A stretch of DNA of 10,943 bases from Hyphomicrobium_A sp036559705 (GCA_036559705.1 DATBSP010000047.1:1-10943); one strand, 5' to 3'. Positions 1 to 7,690 are shown, counted from the stretch's first letter. Notes: generated by a model not told the origin, from the sequence alone. Numbers and translations: made by a program.

Positions 1-492
1 AAACAGAACTTTACTCCTGAAGAATGGAGCAAGATCGTGCAGAGCGTCGTGCTGTCGGGCATGGCCGTAACTGCCGCCGATCCAAGTGGCCTTATCGGGT
101 TGCTGCAAGAGTCGTTTGCCAGCGGTAGCGCGCTCTTGAAGGCCAAGACCGATCCCGGGGCGAGCGAGCTGATCAAAGCCGTAGTGGCTGAGTTCGAGAC
201 CTCCGACGGTCGCGGCAAGGTCCAAGAAGCTATCAAGGCACGCCTGGCCGGAGCCAAGGCCGGCGACGTCAGCCAGCGCTCGGTGGAGGCTTTGCGTGAG
301 GCTTCGAGTATCCTCGACAGCAAGGCTCCGCAGGACTCAGCGGCGTTCAAGCAATGGTTGCGCACGATCAGCAGCAAAGTCGCCGATGCGGCGTCGGAGG
401 GCGGCGTGCTTGGATTCGGCGGCCAGAAAGTCAGCGATGCCGAGAAGGCAACGCTGGGTGAAATTGCCAAGGCGCTTGGCGTTGCTGCGTAG
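1..492 (+). CDS. Conserved hypothetical protein, 5'-truncated by window edge
   Basis: The reading frame is open from the first base and ends at TAG 490-492, giving 163 visible residues; the true start lies left of the window. The visible N-terminus reads FTPEEWSKI, followed by an apolar segment (VVLSGMAVTAADPSGLIGLL), and the rest is an Ala/Lys/Glu-rich, probably all-helical body. The C-terminus carries GGVLGFGGQKVSDAEKATL, a Gly-rich turn followed by an amphipathic helix, which I recognise loosely from hypothetical proteins of Rhizobiales and cyanobacteria. I see no catalytic motif, no metal ligands and no convincing transmembrane helix. A function cannot be assigned. Two GC-rich hairpins follow the stop codon (495-509 and 579-602), so transcription probably ends before the LuxR-type gene. 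Confidence 0.75.
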   Translation, partial: KQNFTPEEWSKIVQSVVLSGMAVTAADPSGLIGLLQESFASGSALLKAKTDPGASELIKAVVAEFETSDGRGKVQEAIKARLAGAKAGDVSQRSVEALREASSILDSKAPQDSAAFKQWLRTISSKVADAASEGGVLGFGGQKVSDAEKATLGEIAKALGVAA

Positions 493-494
493 GT

Positions 495-602
495 CCGCCG
501 TTCGGGCGGCAGGCGCAAATTGGTTCGGCTAGCGATGCCCTGACCGGCTTCCGGACGGCATCGGGCTGCTTCGGCAAAGGCGGGCCGTGCGCGCGGCCCG
601 CC
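495..602 (+). terminator. Two GC hairpins after the first gene, possible terminator
   Basis: The first hairpin is CCGCC/GGCGG (495-499 with 505-509, 5-nt loop), directly after the stop codon. The second is a perfect 9-bp stem GGCGGGCCG/CGGCCCGCC (579-587 with 594-602, 6-nt loop). Neither is followed by a T-run on the plus strand. Read on the minus strand the second is followed by TTTGCC. Intrinsic termination is therefore uncertain, and the second hairpin could instead lie in the leader of the downstream regulator. Confidence 0.4.
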
Positions 603-632
603 CTGAGTGCCAGCTTCACAGGGAGCCGATCC

Positions 633-1400
633 GTGGTCGCCATTCAAACTCATACGCACACCGCGCTCGCGTCCGAGCTTCTGCAATTCACCAATCAGGT
701 CGACACATTCGAGACGCCGGAAGCGGTGCTCAACGCGCTGCATGAGGTGACAATGCCTGCCTGCCAAATTGCCGTACTGGGGGCGCTTCTGCTGCCGCTG
801 CGCTGGGGGGACGTGACCAGTATCGAACTCGGGAAGACCGCCTTCCTCCACAAGAGCGCGCCGAAGGGCTGGTGGGAAGAGCAACTCGAACATATGCAAA
901 GGAGCCCCGGTCCAGGCGAGATGCTGGCCCGGCTTGCTCTCGCGCCGTTCACGATGTCGGAGACCATGCAAAGACTCGAGCCGCTTGGATTTGACCGCTG
1001 GCCGTTCGAGCTTGCTCTCAAATACGGGATGCGCGACCGCCTGTCATGTCCCGTCGGAGGCCGCTGGCTGATCGTGTACTGGTCACGTCACGTCCTGTTG
1101 CGGCTGACGCAGGAGCAGAGAGCTCTGCTGTTTTTGGGCGCTACATTTGCCGCCATTCGCCTGCAGAAACTCATTGCTCCTTTCGTCAAGCGACTAGGGA
1201 AAGGCGCATCGCTTACGCCGCGCGAGATCGCCGTCCTGCGGCTGCTTTCCTCCGGCAAGCGCGTAAGCGAAATCGCCGCCTTTCTTGGATTGGGCGAGGA
1301 GACGGTGCGCAGTCATCTCAAGAAGGCTCAGGCAAAGCTTGGCGTCCGCGACCGCACGCATGCGGTTGCGCAAGCTATTCGCCTTCACCTCATCGCGTAG
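633..1400 (+). CDS. LuxR-family transcriptional regulator (C-terminal GerE-type HTH)
   Basis: This 255-aa protein ends in a LuxR/GerE DNA-binding domain at about residues 194-250: LTPREIAVLRLLSSGK, then the recognition-helix region EETVRSHLKKAQAKLGV. These are the hallmark positions of the four-helix LuxR HTH. The N-terminal ~180 residues resemble the autoinducer-binding/GAF-like sensor fold of LuxR proteins, with a WPFELALKYGMRDRLSCPVGG stretch and a closing ATFAAIRLQKL helix. The ligand is unknown, and an acyl-homoserine lactone should not be assumed. The start is GTG at 633 because AGGGAG at 619-624 sits 8 nt upstream and the first in-frame ATG is residue 41, inside the sensor domain. No luxI-type synthase lies in the window. 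The gene stands alone, with an eroded cyclase downstream. Confidence 0.88.
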   Translation: MVAIQTHTHTALASELLQFTNQVDTFETPEAVLNALHEVTMPACQIAVLGALLLPLRWGDVTSIELGKTAFLHKSAPKGWWEEQLEHMQRSPGPGEMLARLALAPFTMSETMQRLEPLGFDRWPFELALKYGMRDRLSCPVGGRWLIVYWSRHVLLRLTQEQRALLFLGATFAAIRLQKLIAPFVKRLGKGASLTPREIAVLRLLSSGKRVSEIAAFLGLGEETVRSHLKKAQAKLGVRDRTHAVAQAIRLHLIA

Positions 1401-1644
1401 GTCTCCCCCGAATTGGGGATGGCCAATCTACATCTGGGACGTCAGAGTGCACACGTCGATGGCACGTTGGTGCAAGCAATTTGCGCCACTTACGGGTGGG
1501 GGAAGCCCTGTTGTGCATCATCGGCCGGAAGGCTGACGCGCCCGAGACCACAAGAATGCGTCAGCAAGCGCGCTAGGGCCACTACTTCAAAATTCAGAGC
1601 TCCCCGCTGCCGAGAATGGAGTTGGCCCTGGCGCCGCTGCGTCT

Positions 1645-2928
1645 CTGCTCCGGACAGTCACCTTTGGCTATGAAGAGGTCGAGCGCCTTGCAACACGCCT
1701 CACACAGCGTGCCAACGCCGTCATCGCGACCCGTCGCGATTATGGCGCCGAACGGGCCATCGAGCTTCTGCGATCCGGCGAAGGCGCGCGCGTGCTCGAG
1801 CAATTCCGCACGCTGGCAACCGAACTCAGGGATCACGAGCTAAATCTTCTCGACGTGCGCGATCGGGAGGCAAACGCAAGCTTCTTGCGCACGCAGAATG
1901 CACTCGGCCTCGCCACCGTCGTTGGGCTGATACTCACCGCCTTAGCGGGCGTCGGGACCATCCGCGATGTCCGCAGGCGCCAGAAAGCCGAGGCAGAGCT
2001 GTACCTCGAGAAGGAGCGGGCGCAAATCACGCTGGCCTCGATCGGCGATGGTGTGATGCGCGCCGATGTCGCCGGGCATGTCACTTTCCTCAATCGAGCC
2101 GGCACGGAGTTGACCGGTTGGCCGGGAGAAGAGGCGGTGGGCAAGCCGCCTCGGGGACGTGTTCACGTTGATCGACGCGACGACGCGCCGTCCTATCGTG
2201 CAGCGCATGCAAGATGCCGTGCGGCAGGGCGAGCTGACGCCACTGCCGGCGACGGCGGTCCTCGTCCGCCGCGACGGCAAGGAGGTCCCGATCGAGGACA
2301 CCATGGCACCGATCCGCGACAAGGAGGGCAACTTCACTGACGCGGTGAACGTGTTCCGCGATGTCAGTGAGGCGCGCGAGGCGCCCCGCCGGCTGCGCCA
2401 TGTCGCGCACCACGACCCGCTGACCAGCCTGCCGAACCGCGTCCTGCTCGACGACCGCGTAAACCGTGCCATCTCCCTGGCTGACCGCCACGAAAGCAAG
2501 ATCGCGCTGCTGTACCTCGATCTCGACGGCTTTAAGTTGATCAACGACACCCAAGGGCACTCAGTAGGCGATAAGCTCCTGCAGTCGGTGACAGAGCGCC
2601 TGCTCTCCTGCGTTCGCGATTGCGACACGGTGAGCCGTATGGGCGGCGACGAGTTCGTCGTCCTGCTTCCGGAGGTCCGACAAGCTGAGGATGCCGCGAC
2701 GACGGCGCGCCGCATTCTGCAGAGCATGGGCGCGCCGCACACGGTCGATCAGCTGGAGCTCATGGTGACTGCGAGCATCGGCATCAGCGTCTATCCCGAC
2801 GACGCACGCTCGGCGGGCGAGTTGATGGCCAACGCGGATGGCGCCATGTATGGGGCGAAGTCATCGGGTCGGTCCGCTATGTCTTCTACCCCGCCGTCGA
2901 TGCCCTAGACGAAGCCCAACGCGCATAG
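1645..2928 (+). pseudogene. Decayed diguanylate cyclase (CHASE3 remnant - TM - PAS - GGDEF)
   Basis: Three reading-frame pieces join into one protein. Frame 1 (to about 2148) encodes the distal half of a CHASE3 sensor (helix ending LNLLDVRDREA), a transmembrane helix (ATVVGLILTALAGVGT, about 1912-1959) and the start of a PAS domain (ASIGDGVMRAD, LNRAGTELTGW). One extra C at about 2149 then shifts the frame. Frame 2 finishes PAS and encodes a complete GGDEF domain with HDPLTSLPNR, DLDGFKLINDTQGH, the inhibitory-site RxxD (RDCD) five residues before GGDEF, and SIGISVYPDDA. A one-base loss at about 2873-2874 returns to frame 1, giving the usual tail RYVFYPAVDA and a stop at 2926-2928. The first membrane helix and the proximal CHASE3 half are absent; an in-frame stop at 1534-1536 and non-homologous sequence lie upstream. 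Active-site residues survive, so decay is recent. Intact homologues synthesise c-di-GMP at the inner membrane. The 5' boundary is approximate. Confidence 0.82.
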
Positions 2929-3604
2929 TTGCCTTCCGAGCACATGAGGCGCACCCGCCTTCGGGCCAGAAGCTGACATCGCGAGGGCCGTGTAGCTTCC
3001 CTCACTTTCCGCCTCGCGGTTGGCGACGCTAAGACCCTGCTGAGGCGCGGGAAGTCGATGGTCGAAGACTGGCGCGGCCGTCTGCTCTCGACAGATAGCC
3101 CAGTCTCACGGCGGAGCACGTCCGGAAGACATTGGCGGAACGACGCCGAGATGCACGGCACGAGAGAAGGTTAACGGCGTCACCGCTCGGCCACACCTTG
3201 AAGCCAGCCTTCGGCATCGATTGTGGCTTGGGTACGCCATGGTGTCATCGAGTAATTAGCAGCGCGACGAGGTTTACGTAGAGATCGTTAGTCCGCTAGA
3301 GACGTTCACCTGGAACGTTGATGCGACGGTGAAGGCGCGACAGCGCCGGCGGGCAACCATCCTGCGCATGTTCGCGTTGGGGAGCTTCTTTTCGTGATAG
3401 CGTTGGTTGTCGTCCTGCATCACGCGCGCATCATCGCATTCGGCCCCATGGCCAGCGGCTAACGTGCAAGGTGCGCAGCGCTAGATAGATGTCGGAAACA
3501 TCAGACAGCGCCTAACTTTCGTCGTGAGGACATCGGCCTGTTCGATTGCCTGCGGCTGCGTCCGCCGCTCGCACAGAATCCCCGGCTTATCGAACGAGAG
3601 CATC
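2929..3604. other. Gene-poor stretch with weak coding-like traces
   Basis: No ORF here has a convincing start, ribosome site or recognisable motif. One coding-like trace runs at about 3268-3462: a frame reading DEVYVEIVSPLETFTWNVDA stops at about 3395, while an overlapping frame reads GELLFVIALVVVLHHARIIA (a possible membrane helix) up to TAA at 3460-3462. Joined by a frameshift these could be a relic of a small membrane protein, but I cannot name a family. No tRNA, no IS-like inverted repeats and no array were seen. It continues the decayed zone begun by the cyclase pseudogene. Confidence 0.4.
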
Positions 3605-3841
3605 ATGAGTGGTCAGGTCACCCTTGGTGACCTCATCGAAGCTAAGAAGCTTCTCTGGGTCCATTGCTTTGACTGTGGCCACGAGCGCAATGTGGACCCG
3701 GCGACGCTACCGCTGTCCTGGGATACGCCGGTGCACTTCATTGCAACGCACATGAAATGCTCGGTCTGCGGTTCGCGCAAGATCAACGCCAAGCCTGAGC
3801 TGGACCCCGGTGGGGTAACGGTGGTGCGCAAGCGCCCTTAA
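3605..3841 (+). CDS. Small zinc-ribbon-like protein, double CxxC
   Basis: The product is 78 aa. Two CxxC knuckles (C21/C24 in HCFDCGHE and C52/C55 in KCSVCGSR) are about 28 residues apart, the spacing of a single four-cysteine zinc ribbon. The C-terminus is basic (VVRKRP). I chose ATG 3605 over an upstream in-frame start because GAGAG lies 4 nt before it and the extension would add sequence with no resemblance to the family. Similar short proteins with a 'LWV-C-DCG...MKC-CGS' pattern are, as far as I recall, common and uncharacterised in Bradyrhizobium-type genomes. Zinc binding is inferred from the cysteines; a nucleic-acid or protein-binding role is only a guess. The gene is isolated, flanked on both sides by non-coding or decayed DNA. 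Confidence 0.75.
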   Translation: MSGQVTLGDLIEAKKLLWVHCFDCGHERNVDPATLPLSWDTPVHFIATHMKCSVCGSRKINAKPELDPGGVTVVRKRP

Positions 3842-4709
3842 GCAGTTGTTTCTTCGCCCTCCTCCCCGAAGCTTAAGCATAGGAGCTGAATGCTTCCGGG
3901 CAGACGCGCAGAGATCACAGCCGAGGAGCGGTCACCTAATCGCAATCGTTTAGCAAGAGTGAAGAGATACCCGCCGCGAATTTGGAGTCAGTAGGCGGTG
4001 GAGCGCACTTGCCCGGCCCTCCGGAAATTGTCGCGACTGCCACAGGCCACCTGTCCCCTGCGACATGCATGCGAGCACAGTTCGCCAAAATGCGGCTGGA
4101 AAGCAATTGATCCTTCGCGTAAGTGCCGTCTCGCGCTGTGTTCACCCTCAATGGCGCATTCGTGGACGCCGATTCCCCCCCTTGTCCTTTTTTGTGGTCG
4201 CGCGGCCAATTCGTTACCTGCTTAATCGCCGATGCTGCCTAAGCAGAAGGTCGCGCGCGGTTTTTAACGGCGGTCCTTTGGCAGCTAAGTAAAAGGATGA
4301 CGCAGAATTTTCTCCGGCGAAACTCGCCGCCGAGCTCGTGGCCACTGGAGCTGCATCTTGCCCGCCGCTATGTCGGCCCGCGGTTCGCGCTGGTCGGCGA
4401 CCGCGCCTTCGCGGAGCAGACCAAGGGTCTTAGTTTGGATCGACAAACGACCAACAATCCCTTTGCTCATCGATGTATCGGGTCAAAACTCGGGGCCGTG
4501 GCCCGGAGGCAGCGAAAGCGTGCACGCTGAGCGCGCTCCGCATCGGGTAACGGTCGCTGCGGGCTCCGCGCGACCAGATGCTCGCAAGAGGTGAGCCCTT
4601 AATCAGCATAGGAGGAAATCTCAGTCATCGGAATATGACCGGCCTGTTGCCGCGATCCGCTTTCGCCCGGCTGCAGCCGGAGGTAGTCTGCCGGCGTTGG
4701 CGGGGCAGC
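3842..4709. other. Gene-poor stretch containing a UbiH-like fragment
   Basis: Apart from the monooxygenase fragment at 4336-4440, no ORF is convincing. The open frames present are short, overlap each other on both strands and have no family-like motifs. A strong purine run AGGAGGAAA at about 4610-4618 looks like a Shine-Dalgarno, but the nearest in-frame ATG (4635) is about 17 nt away, too far for normal use. It might belong to a lost gene or be a leftover. No repeats, tRNA or IS ends were recognised. Confidence 0.4.
4336..4440 (+). pseudogene. Short relic of a UbiH/UbiF/COQ6-type FAD monooxygenase
   Basis: In the frame of position 4297 the sequence reads WPLELHLARRYVGPRFALVGD. This strongly resembles the second FAD-binding 'GD' region of ubiquinone-biosynthesis hydroxylases, whose consensus is roughly yPL-x-LA-xx-yv-x-R-ALvGDAAH. 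The family then has HPIAGQGLNLGLRD. Here only a shortened AEQTKGLSLDR follows, which may be the collapsed remainder. Neither the N-terminal dinucleotide-binding GxGxxG nor the C-terminus is present nearby, and the frame continues into unrelated sequence. I therefore read it as an internal gene fragment left by deletion. The match is short, so chance resemblance is possible. Confidence 0.5.
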
Positions 4710-5174
4710 ATGAACTCAGATACCAAGAGCAGACAGGCTACAGGCGTCCAAGTTGCGTCTCCGGCGAGTGCGTCACCAGTCGACGTCGTCCGGGAGTTCA
4801 GCTCGATCTGGGCGGCGGGCGACATCGACGGCGTCCTGCCGTTCATCGCCGAGCATTCCGTCTACGCGCTCTACATTTCCGGCGATCTGCTGCCGTTCGC
4901 GGGCGAGACTGTCGGCCGAGAGAACATCAAGGTGGCGCTGCACCGCATGCGCGCCGATTACGAGTATCTGCTCTATCGGCCGCTCGACCTCATGGCCAAA
5001 GGGGACGAGGTCCGTTACCAGGTCGAGTTCATGTACCGGCACCGCCGCAGTGGTGAGATTCTCAGCGGGAGGTTTCGCATGATCATGCGGGTCGAGGACG
5101 GGTTAATCGTGCGCACCGACGAATATCACGACCGCGCCAAGGTCGAGGCGTTCCTGCGCTTGTTCTGCGCCTGA
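4710..5174 (+). CDS. SnoaL-like / NTF2-superfamily protein
   Basis: The product is 154 aa. From residue 23 on it follows the NTF2-like alpha+beta cone pattern: a first helix pair VDVVREFSSIWAAGDIDGVL, then YALYISGDLLPFAGETVGRE, and paired strands VRYQVEFMYRHRRSGEIL and RFRMIMRVEDGLIV ending YHDRAKVEAFLRLF. Relatives include small isomerases, dehydratases and ligand-binding proteins, so the substrate cannot be read from sequence. The protein has no signal peptide and is presumably cytoplasmic. ATG 4710 is preferred: the frame is open back to 4578, but that extension is Arg-rich and unlike the family. The ribosome site is only a weak GGCGGGGC. The stop is 5 bp from the convergent deacetylase stop, with no terminator between them. 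Confidence 0.8.
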   Translation: MNSDTKSRQATGVQVASPASASPVDVVREFSSIWAAGDIDGVLPFIAEHSVYALYISGDLLPFAGETVGRENIKVALHRMRADYEYLLYRPLDLMAKGDEVRYQVEFMYRHRRSGEILSGRFRMIMRVEDGLIVRTDEYHDRAKVEAFLRLFCA

Positions 5175-5179
5175 GCGGA

Positions 5180-6073
5180 TTACCGCTTTGCGCGGCGGTG
5201 GCGATGCGCACGGCGGCGCGGCGCCGGTGCAGCGGGCTCTGCCATGGCCACCGTCTCTATGCGCGACTTCGGCACCATGTGCACCACCTTGAATCCGCGC
5301 GCCTTGAGCTCGGCGAGCACGGCTGGGATCGCCTTCGCCGTGTTGGCGTGGATGTCGTGGAACAGAATGATGCCGCGGCCGGTCGTGTCGAGCGTCGTAA
5401 ACACGTTGTGCATCACTTTCTCGGGCGTGCGTACGCGCCAGTCGAAAGAGTCGACGTCGATGCCGAAGACGGCGATGTTGCGCGAAGAGAGATAGTCGCG
5501 CACACGCTGGGGATCGGAGAGGTACGGGAAGCGGAAGAACGGCGCGACGCCGCTCGGCAGCGTCGCCTCGGCGACGTTGATCGTGCTCTCGATCTGCGAC
5601 TTGGCGCCCTCGAGCGACTGGCCGCCGAGGTTGCGATGGTTATAGGTGTGGGTGCCGATTGTGTGACCCTCGGCCTGCACCTGACGCGCGATGTCGGGAA
5701 ACTCTTTGATCATCCGGCCGACATAAAAGAACGTCGCCTTGGTGCATTGCGCGGCAAGGGCATCGAGAATTTCGCGTGTAAATTTCGCGTGCGGACCGTC
5801 GTCGAACGTAAGGACCACCTCGCCCTTCTCGAGCAGCGGCTTGGGCGTATACTGCTCACCGTATTCGCCGCCCCCCGTTGTGTCGACCTCGGCGACGCGC
5901 GCCACGCCGAGCTTGCCGTCGCAGTCGATGGCGGCCTTCGCGGCAGCGTGATCTTTGGCGGGATCGGCGGCGGCGGCGCTCTCCGGCGCGGTGCTGATCT
6001 TGGCGACGCTGTCCTCGGCGTGTGCCACGGCGGAGGGCAGCAATAGAGCGGCAACGAGCAGCAGCATCTTCAT
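5180..6073 (-). CDS. Secreted polysaccharide deacetylase (NodB homology domain, CE4)
   Basis: The product is 297 aa. A classical signal peptide (MKMLLLVAALLLPSAVAHA, cleavage after AHA near residue 19) directs export, followed by an Ala-rich linker. The NodB/CE4 domain spans about 85-270 with all motifs: TFDDGP (89-94, catalytic base and metal Asp), HTYNH (H142 and H146 as metal ligands), RFPY (181-184), DVDSFDW (206-212) and LFHD (237-240, catalytic His). Family members remove N-acetyl groups from chitin-like oligomers or peptidoglycan using a divalent metal; the substrate here is unknown. The tail is strongly basic (RRRAHRHRRAKR) and might bind anionic envelope polymers. ATG 6073 is chosen because the signal peptide begins there and GAGGGG lies just upstream. 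The frame stays open much further, but that extension overlaps the neighbouring reductase out of frame and is not credible. Confidence 0.92.
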   Translation of the reverse strand: MKMLLLVAALLLPSAVAHAEDSVAKISTAPESAAAADPAKDHAAAKAAIDCDGKLGVARVAEVDTTGGGEYGEQYTPKPLLEKGEVVLTFDDGPHAKFTREILDALAAQCTKATFFYVGRMIKEFPDIARQVQAEGHTIGTHTYNHRNLGGQSLEGAKSQIESTINVAEATLPSGVAPFFRFPYLSDPQRVRDYLSSRNIAVFGIDVDSFDWRVRTPEKVMHNVFTTLDTTGRGIILFHDIHANTAKAIPAVLAELKARGFKVVHMVPKSRIETVAMAEPAAPAPRRRAHRHRRAKR

Positions 6074-6303
6074 GTCGAGAATCCCCTCGCCCACTGTCGA
6101 TACGTCGACCAGACAGACATCGAAGGCAAGTCGTAAAAACTCTCGCCCAGCCGCCTTAGTTGCCGGTGGAGCGGGCTGTGGCTTGCGTGGCACGCAATGC
6201 TCAGCGGGAACCATAGCGGAGGGCGACGACACAAGCACGACCGCGCGGATCGGCAGTTGAAAGCCAAGCGCGATCCCTGGCGCTCCCGAGCGCGCGTAGG
6301 ACG

Positions 6304-6321
6304 TCCAATATTTCCATTGGA
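6304..6321 (-). repeat. Small hairpin just after the reductase stop
   Basis: A perfect 6-bp inverted repeat TCCAAT/ATTGGA with a 6-nt loop lies 9 nt beyond the reductase stop on the minus strand. There is no T-run after it, so it may only stabilise the 3' end or be coincidental. Another short palindrome, GCGCTC-CC-GAGCGC, lies close by in the same intergenic region. Confidence 0.3.
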
Positions 6322-6329
6322 GCGCCGCT

Positions 6330-7442
6330 TTAGGAGGTCGGGTAGTCCGTATACCCATGCGCCTCGCCCGCATAGAAGGTGTTGGGGTCGGGCTGTGCCA
6401 GCGGCGCGCCCGAGCGCAACCGCTCGACGAGGTCGGGGTTGGAGATGAAGGGGCGCCCGAAGCAGATGAGATCGGCGAGGTTCTTGGTGCGCGCCTCGAT
6501 GCCGAGTTCCAGCTCGTAGTTGTTATTGGCCATGTAGAGGCCGTTGAAGGCGCGCCGCAGCTTTTGCAGATCAAAGCCGCCGACGGGATGGCGCTCGCCC
6601 CCGGTGTCGCCCTCGATGACGTGAATGTAGGCGAGATCGAAAGCATTGATCTGGTCGATCAGCGACAGATAGACGGGCTCGGGGTTTGAATCGCCGATGT
6701 CGGCGAACTTGGTCAGCGGGGAAAGACGGATGCCCACGCGGAAGCCCCCCCAGACTTTCGTGACCGCCTCGACCACCTCGACGACGAGGCGCGTGCGGTT
6801 CTCGATGGACCCCCCATACCGATCGGTGCGCTTGTTGGTCTTGTCAGACAGGAATTGCTGCAGAAGGTAGCCGTTGGCAGAGTGGATCTCGACGCCATCG
6901 AAACCGGCTTCCTTGGCGCACTTGGCGGCGTGAGCGTAGTCGGCGACGATGCCGGGGATCTCCGCCGTTTGCAGCGGCCGCGGGGTCTCCAGCGGTTTGA
7001 AGCCTTCGTAGGTGTAGGTCTGCTGTTTCTCGGCGCGCACGGCGCTGGGTGCGACAGGCAGCACGCCCCCCGGCTGCAAGTCTGGATGCGACACGCGGCC
7101 GACGTGCCAAAGCTGCAGGAAGATACGCCCGCCTTTGTCGTGCACCGCCTTGGTGGTCAGCTTCCAGCCTTCGACCTGCTTGGGCGACCAGATGCCGGGG
7201 GTGCGGATGTAGCCCTTGCCCTGCGCGCTGATGTTGGTCGCTTCGGTGACGATGAGGCCGGCCGAGGCACGCTGGCCGTAGTAGGTGGCTTGCAGCTCGC
7301 CAGGAACGCCGTCGTCGTCGGCCCGCGACCGCGTCAGCGGGGCCATGACGATGCGGTTGGCAAGCTTATAGGGCCCGAGCTGGACCGGATCGAACAAGTC
7401 CGTTTGGGCCGCAAGGTCTGCTGCTTCAAGCCTTTTCTGCAT
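6330..7442 (-). CDS. nemA: Old Yellow Enzyme family alkene reductase (NemA-like)
   Basis: This 370-aa FMN-dependent TIM-barrel protein is the normal length for the family. It shows APLTRSRA (34-41) near the FMN, the substrate/flavin pair H187 and N190 with catalytic Y192 in EIHSANGYLLQQFL, the loop DRYGGSIENR (207-216), and the C-terminal phosphate-binding GRPFISNPDLVERL (329-342). Such enzymes reduce activated C=C bonds (N-ethylmaleimide, enones, nitro compounds) with NAD(P)H in the cytoplasm; the natural substrate is unknown. ATG 7442 is preceded by GGGAGA at suitable spacing. The strand following Gly-Leu-Tyr-Met reads ANNNYE, where many relatives have A-N-G-G-Y, a local divergence beside the FMN site. 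The gene lies 256 bp upstream of the deacetylase on the same strand; co-transcription is possible but not shown. Confidence 0.95.
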   Translation of the reverse strand: MQKRLEAADLAAQTDLFDPVQLGPYKLANRIVMAPLTRSRADDDGVPGELQATYYGQRASAGLIVTEATNISAQGKGYIRTPGIWSPKQVEGWKLTTKAVHDKGGRIFLQLWHVGRVSHPDLQPGGVLPVAPSAVRAEKQQTYTYEGFKPLETPRPLQTAEIPGIVADYAHAAKCAKEAGFDGVEIHSANGYLLQQFLSDKTNKRTDRYGGSIENRTRLVVEVVEAVTKVWGGFRVGIRLSPLTKFADIGDSNPEPVYLSLIDQINAFDLAYIHVIEGDTGGERHPVGGFDLQKLRRAFNGLYMANNNYELELGIEARTKNLADLICFGRPFISNPDLVERLRSGAPLAQPDPNTFYAGEAHGYTDYPTS

Positions 7443-7536
7443 GGCCGTCTCCCGATCTGGTTGGCTCCCGGCGATCTAGGAGGCGTCCAACCGGTCGGCA
7501 AGCCCGCGCGGCAGTTTGGCACCTTCCCAAAGCAAA

Positions 7537-7559
7537 GAGGCCGCCCGTAGGGCGGCCTC
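7537..7559 (-). terminator. Rho-independent terminator for the minus-strand small transcript
   Basis: A perfect 10-bp stem GAGGCCGCCC/GGGCGGCCTC has a 3-nt loop (7537-7546, 7550-7559). Read on the minus strand it is followed at once by TTTGCTTTGGG, a short T-rich tail; on the plus strand nothing T-rich follows. It lies 52 nt beyond the stop of the 25-codon ORF and ahead of the reductase gene, so it most likely ends the small transcript and insulates the reductase. Confidence 0.75.
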
Positions 7560-7611
7560 CGTGAGATATCGGCGGCGATTGCAGCGGTTGTGGCGCTGCG
7601 CAGCTGTTGCT

Positions 7612-7689
7612 TCAGGTGCAGACCAGAGGCAAATCCGGCATGAACCCGAGCGACCGCGACATCGCCGTCCTCAAGATCCCACTCGACAT
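7612..7689 (-). CDS. Candidate 25-aa small protein or leader peptide with near-perfect ribosome site
   Basis: ATG at 7689 opens a 25-codon frame ending in TGA (7614-7612). The product begins MSSGILRTAMSRS and ends PDLPLVCT, with one Cys (C24), two Arg and little charge otherwise. I do not recognise the family. Support comes from translation and transcription signals: AAGGAGGTGATCC (7703-7691) is complementary over 13 nt to the 16S rRNA 3' end, with 7 nt between the GGAGG core and ATG. A strong terminator follows 52 nt after the stop. The whole unit would give an RNA of roughly 150-260 nt. It could encode a microprotein, be a leader peptide, or be a small RNA carrying a ribosome-binding motif. 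Codon use cannot be judged at this length. Confidence 0.55.
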   Translation of the reverse strand: MSSGILRTAMSRSLGFMPDLPLVCT

Positions 7690-7690
7690 C

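Noticed and set aside
1401..1644. Possible N-terminal half of the CHASE3 receptor
   Set aside because: None of the three plus frames shows a membrane helix or the E-x-GxRGYLL-type CHASE3 signature, and there is a stop at 1534-1536.
1942..2742. 266-codon minus-strand open frame across the cyclase
   Set aside because: Ser/Arg-rich antisense shadow of the PAS-GGDEF region.
3361..3460. A short minus-strand ORF starting near 3420
   Set aside because: No ribosome site, no motif, and basic composition typical of antisense noise.
4578..4709. Extended N-terminus for the SnoaL-like protein
   Set aside because: Arg-rich, unlike relatives; the AGGAGG run at about 4610 is too far from the in-frame ATG 4635 to be its ribosome site.
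5198..6046. 282-codon plus-strand open frame opposite the deacetylase
   Set aside because: Antisense shadow of a high-GC gene: Arg/Val/Gly-rich translation without motifs.
6074..6646. 191-codon in-frame N-terminal extension of the deacetylase
   Set aside because: It overlaps the reductase gene out of frame and is Ser/Pro/Thr/Arg-rich shadow sequence. A signal peptide and ribosome site at 6073 mark the true start.
6855..7550. 231-codon plus-strand open frame opposite the reductase
   Set aside because: Antisense shadow of the Old Yellow Enzyme gene; the reductase has all family motifs.
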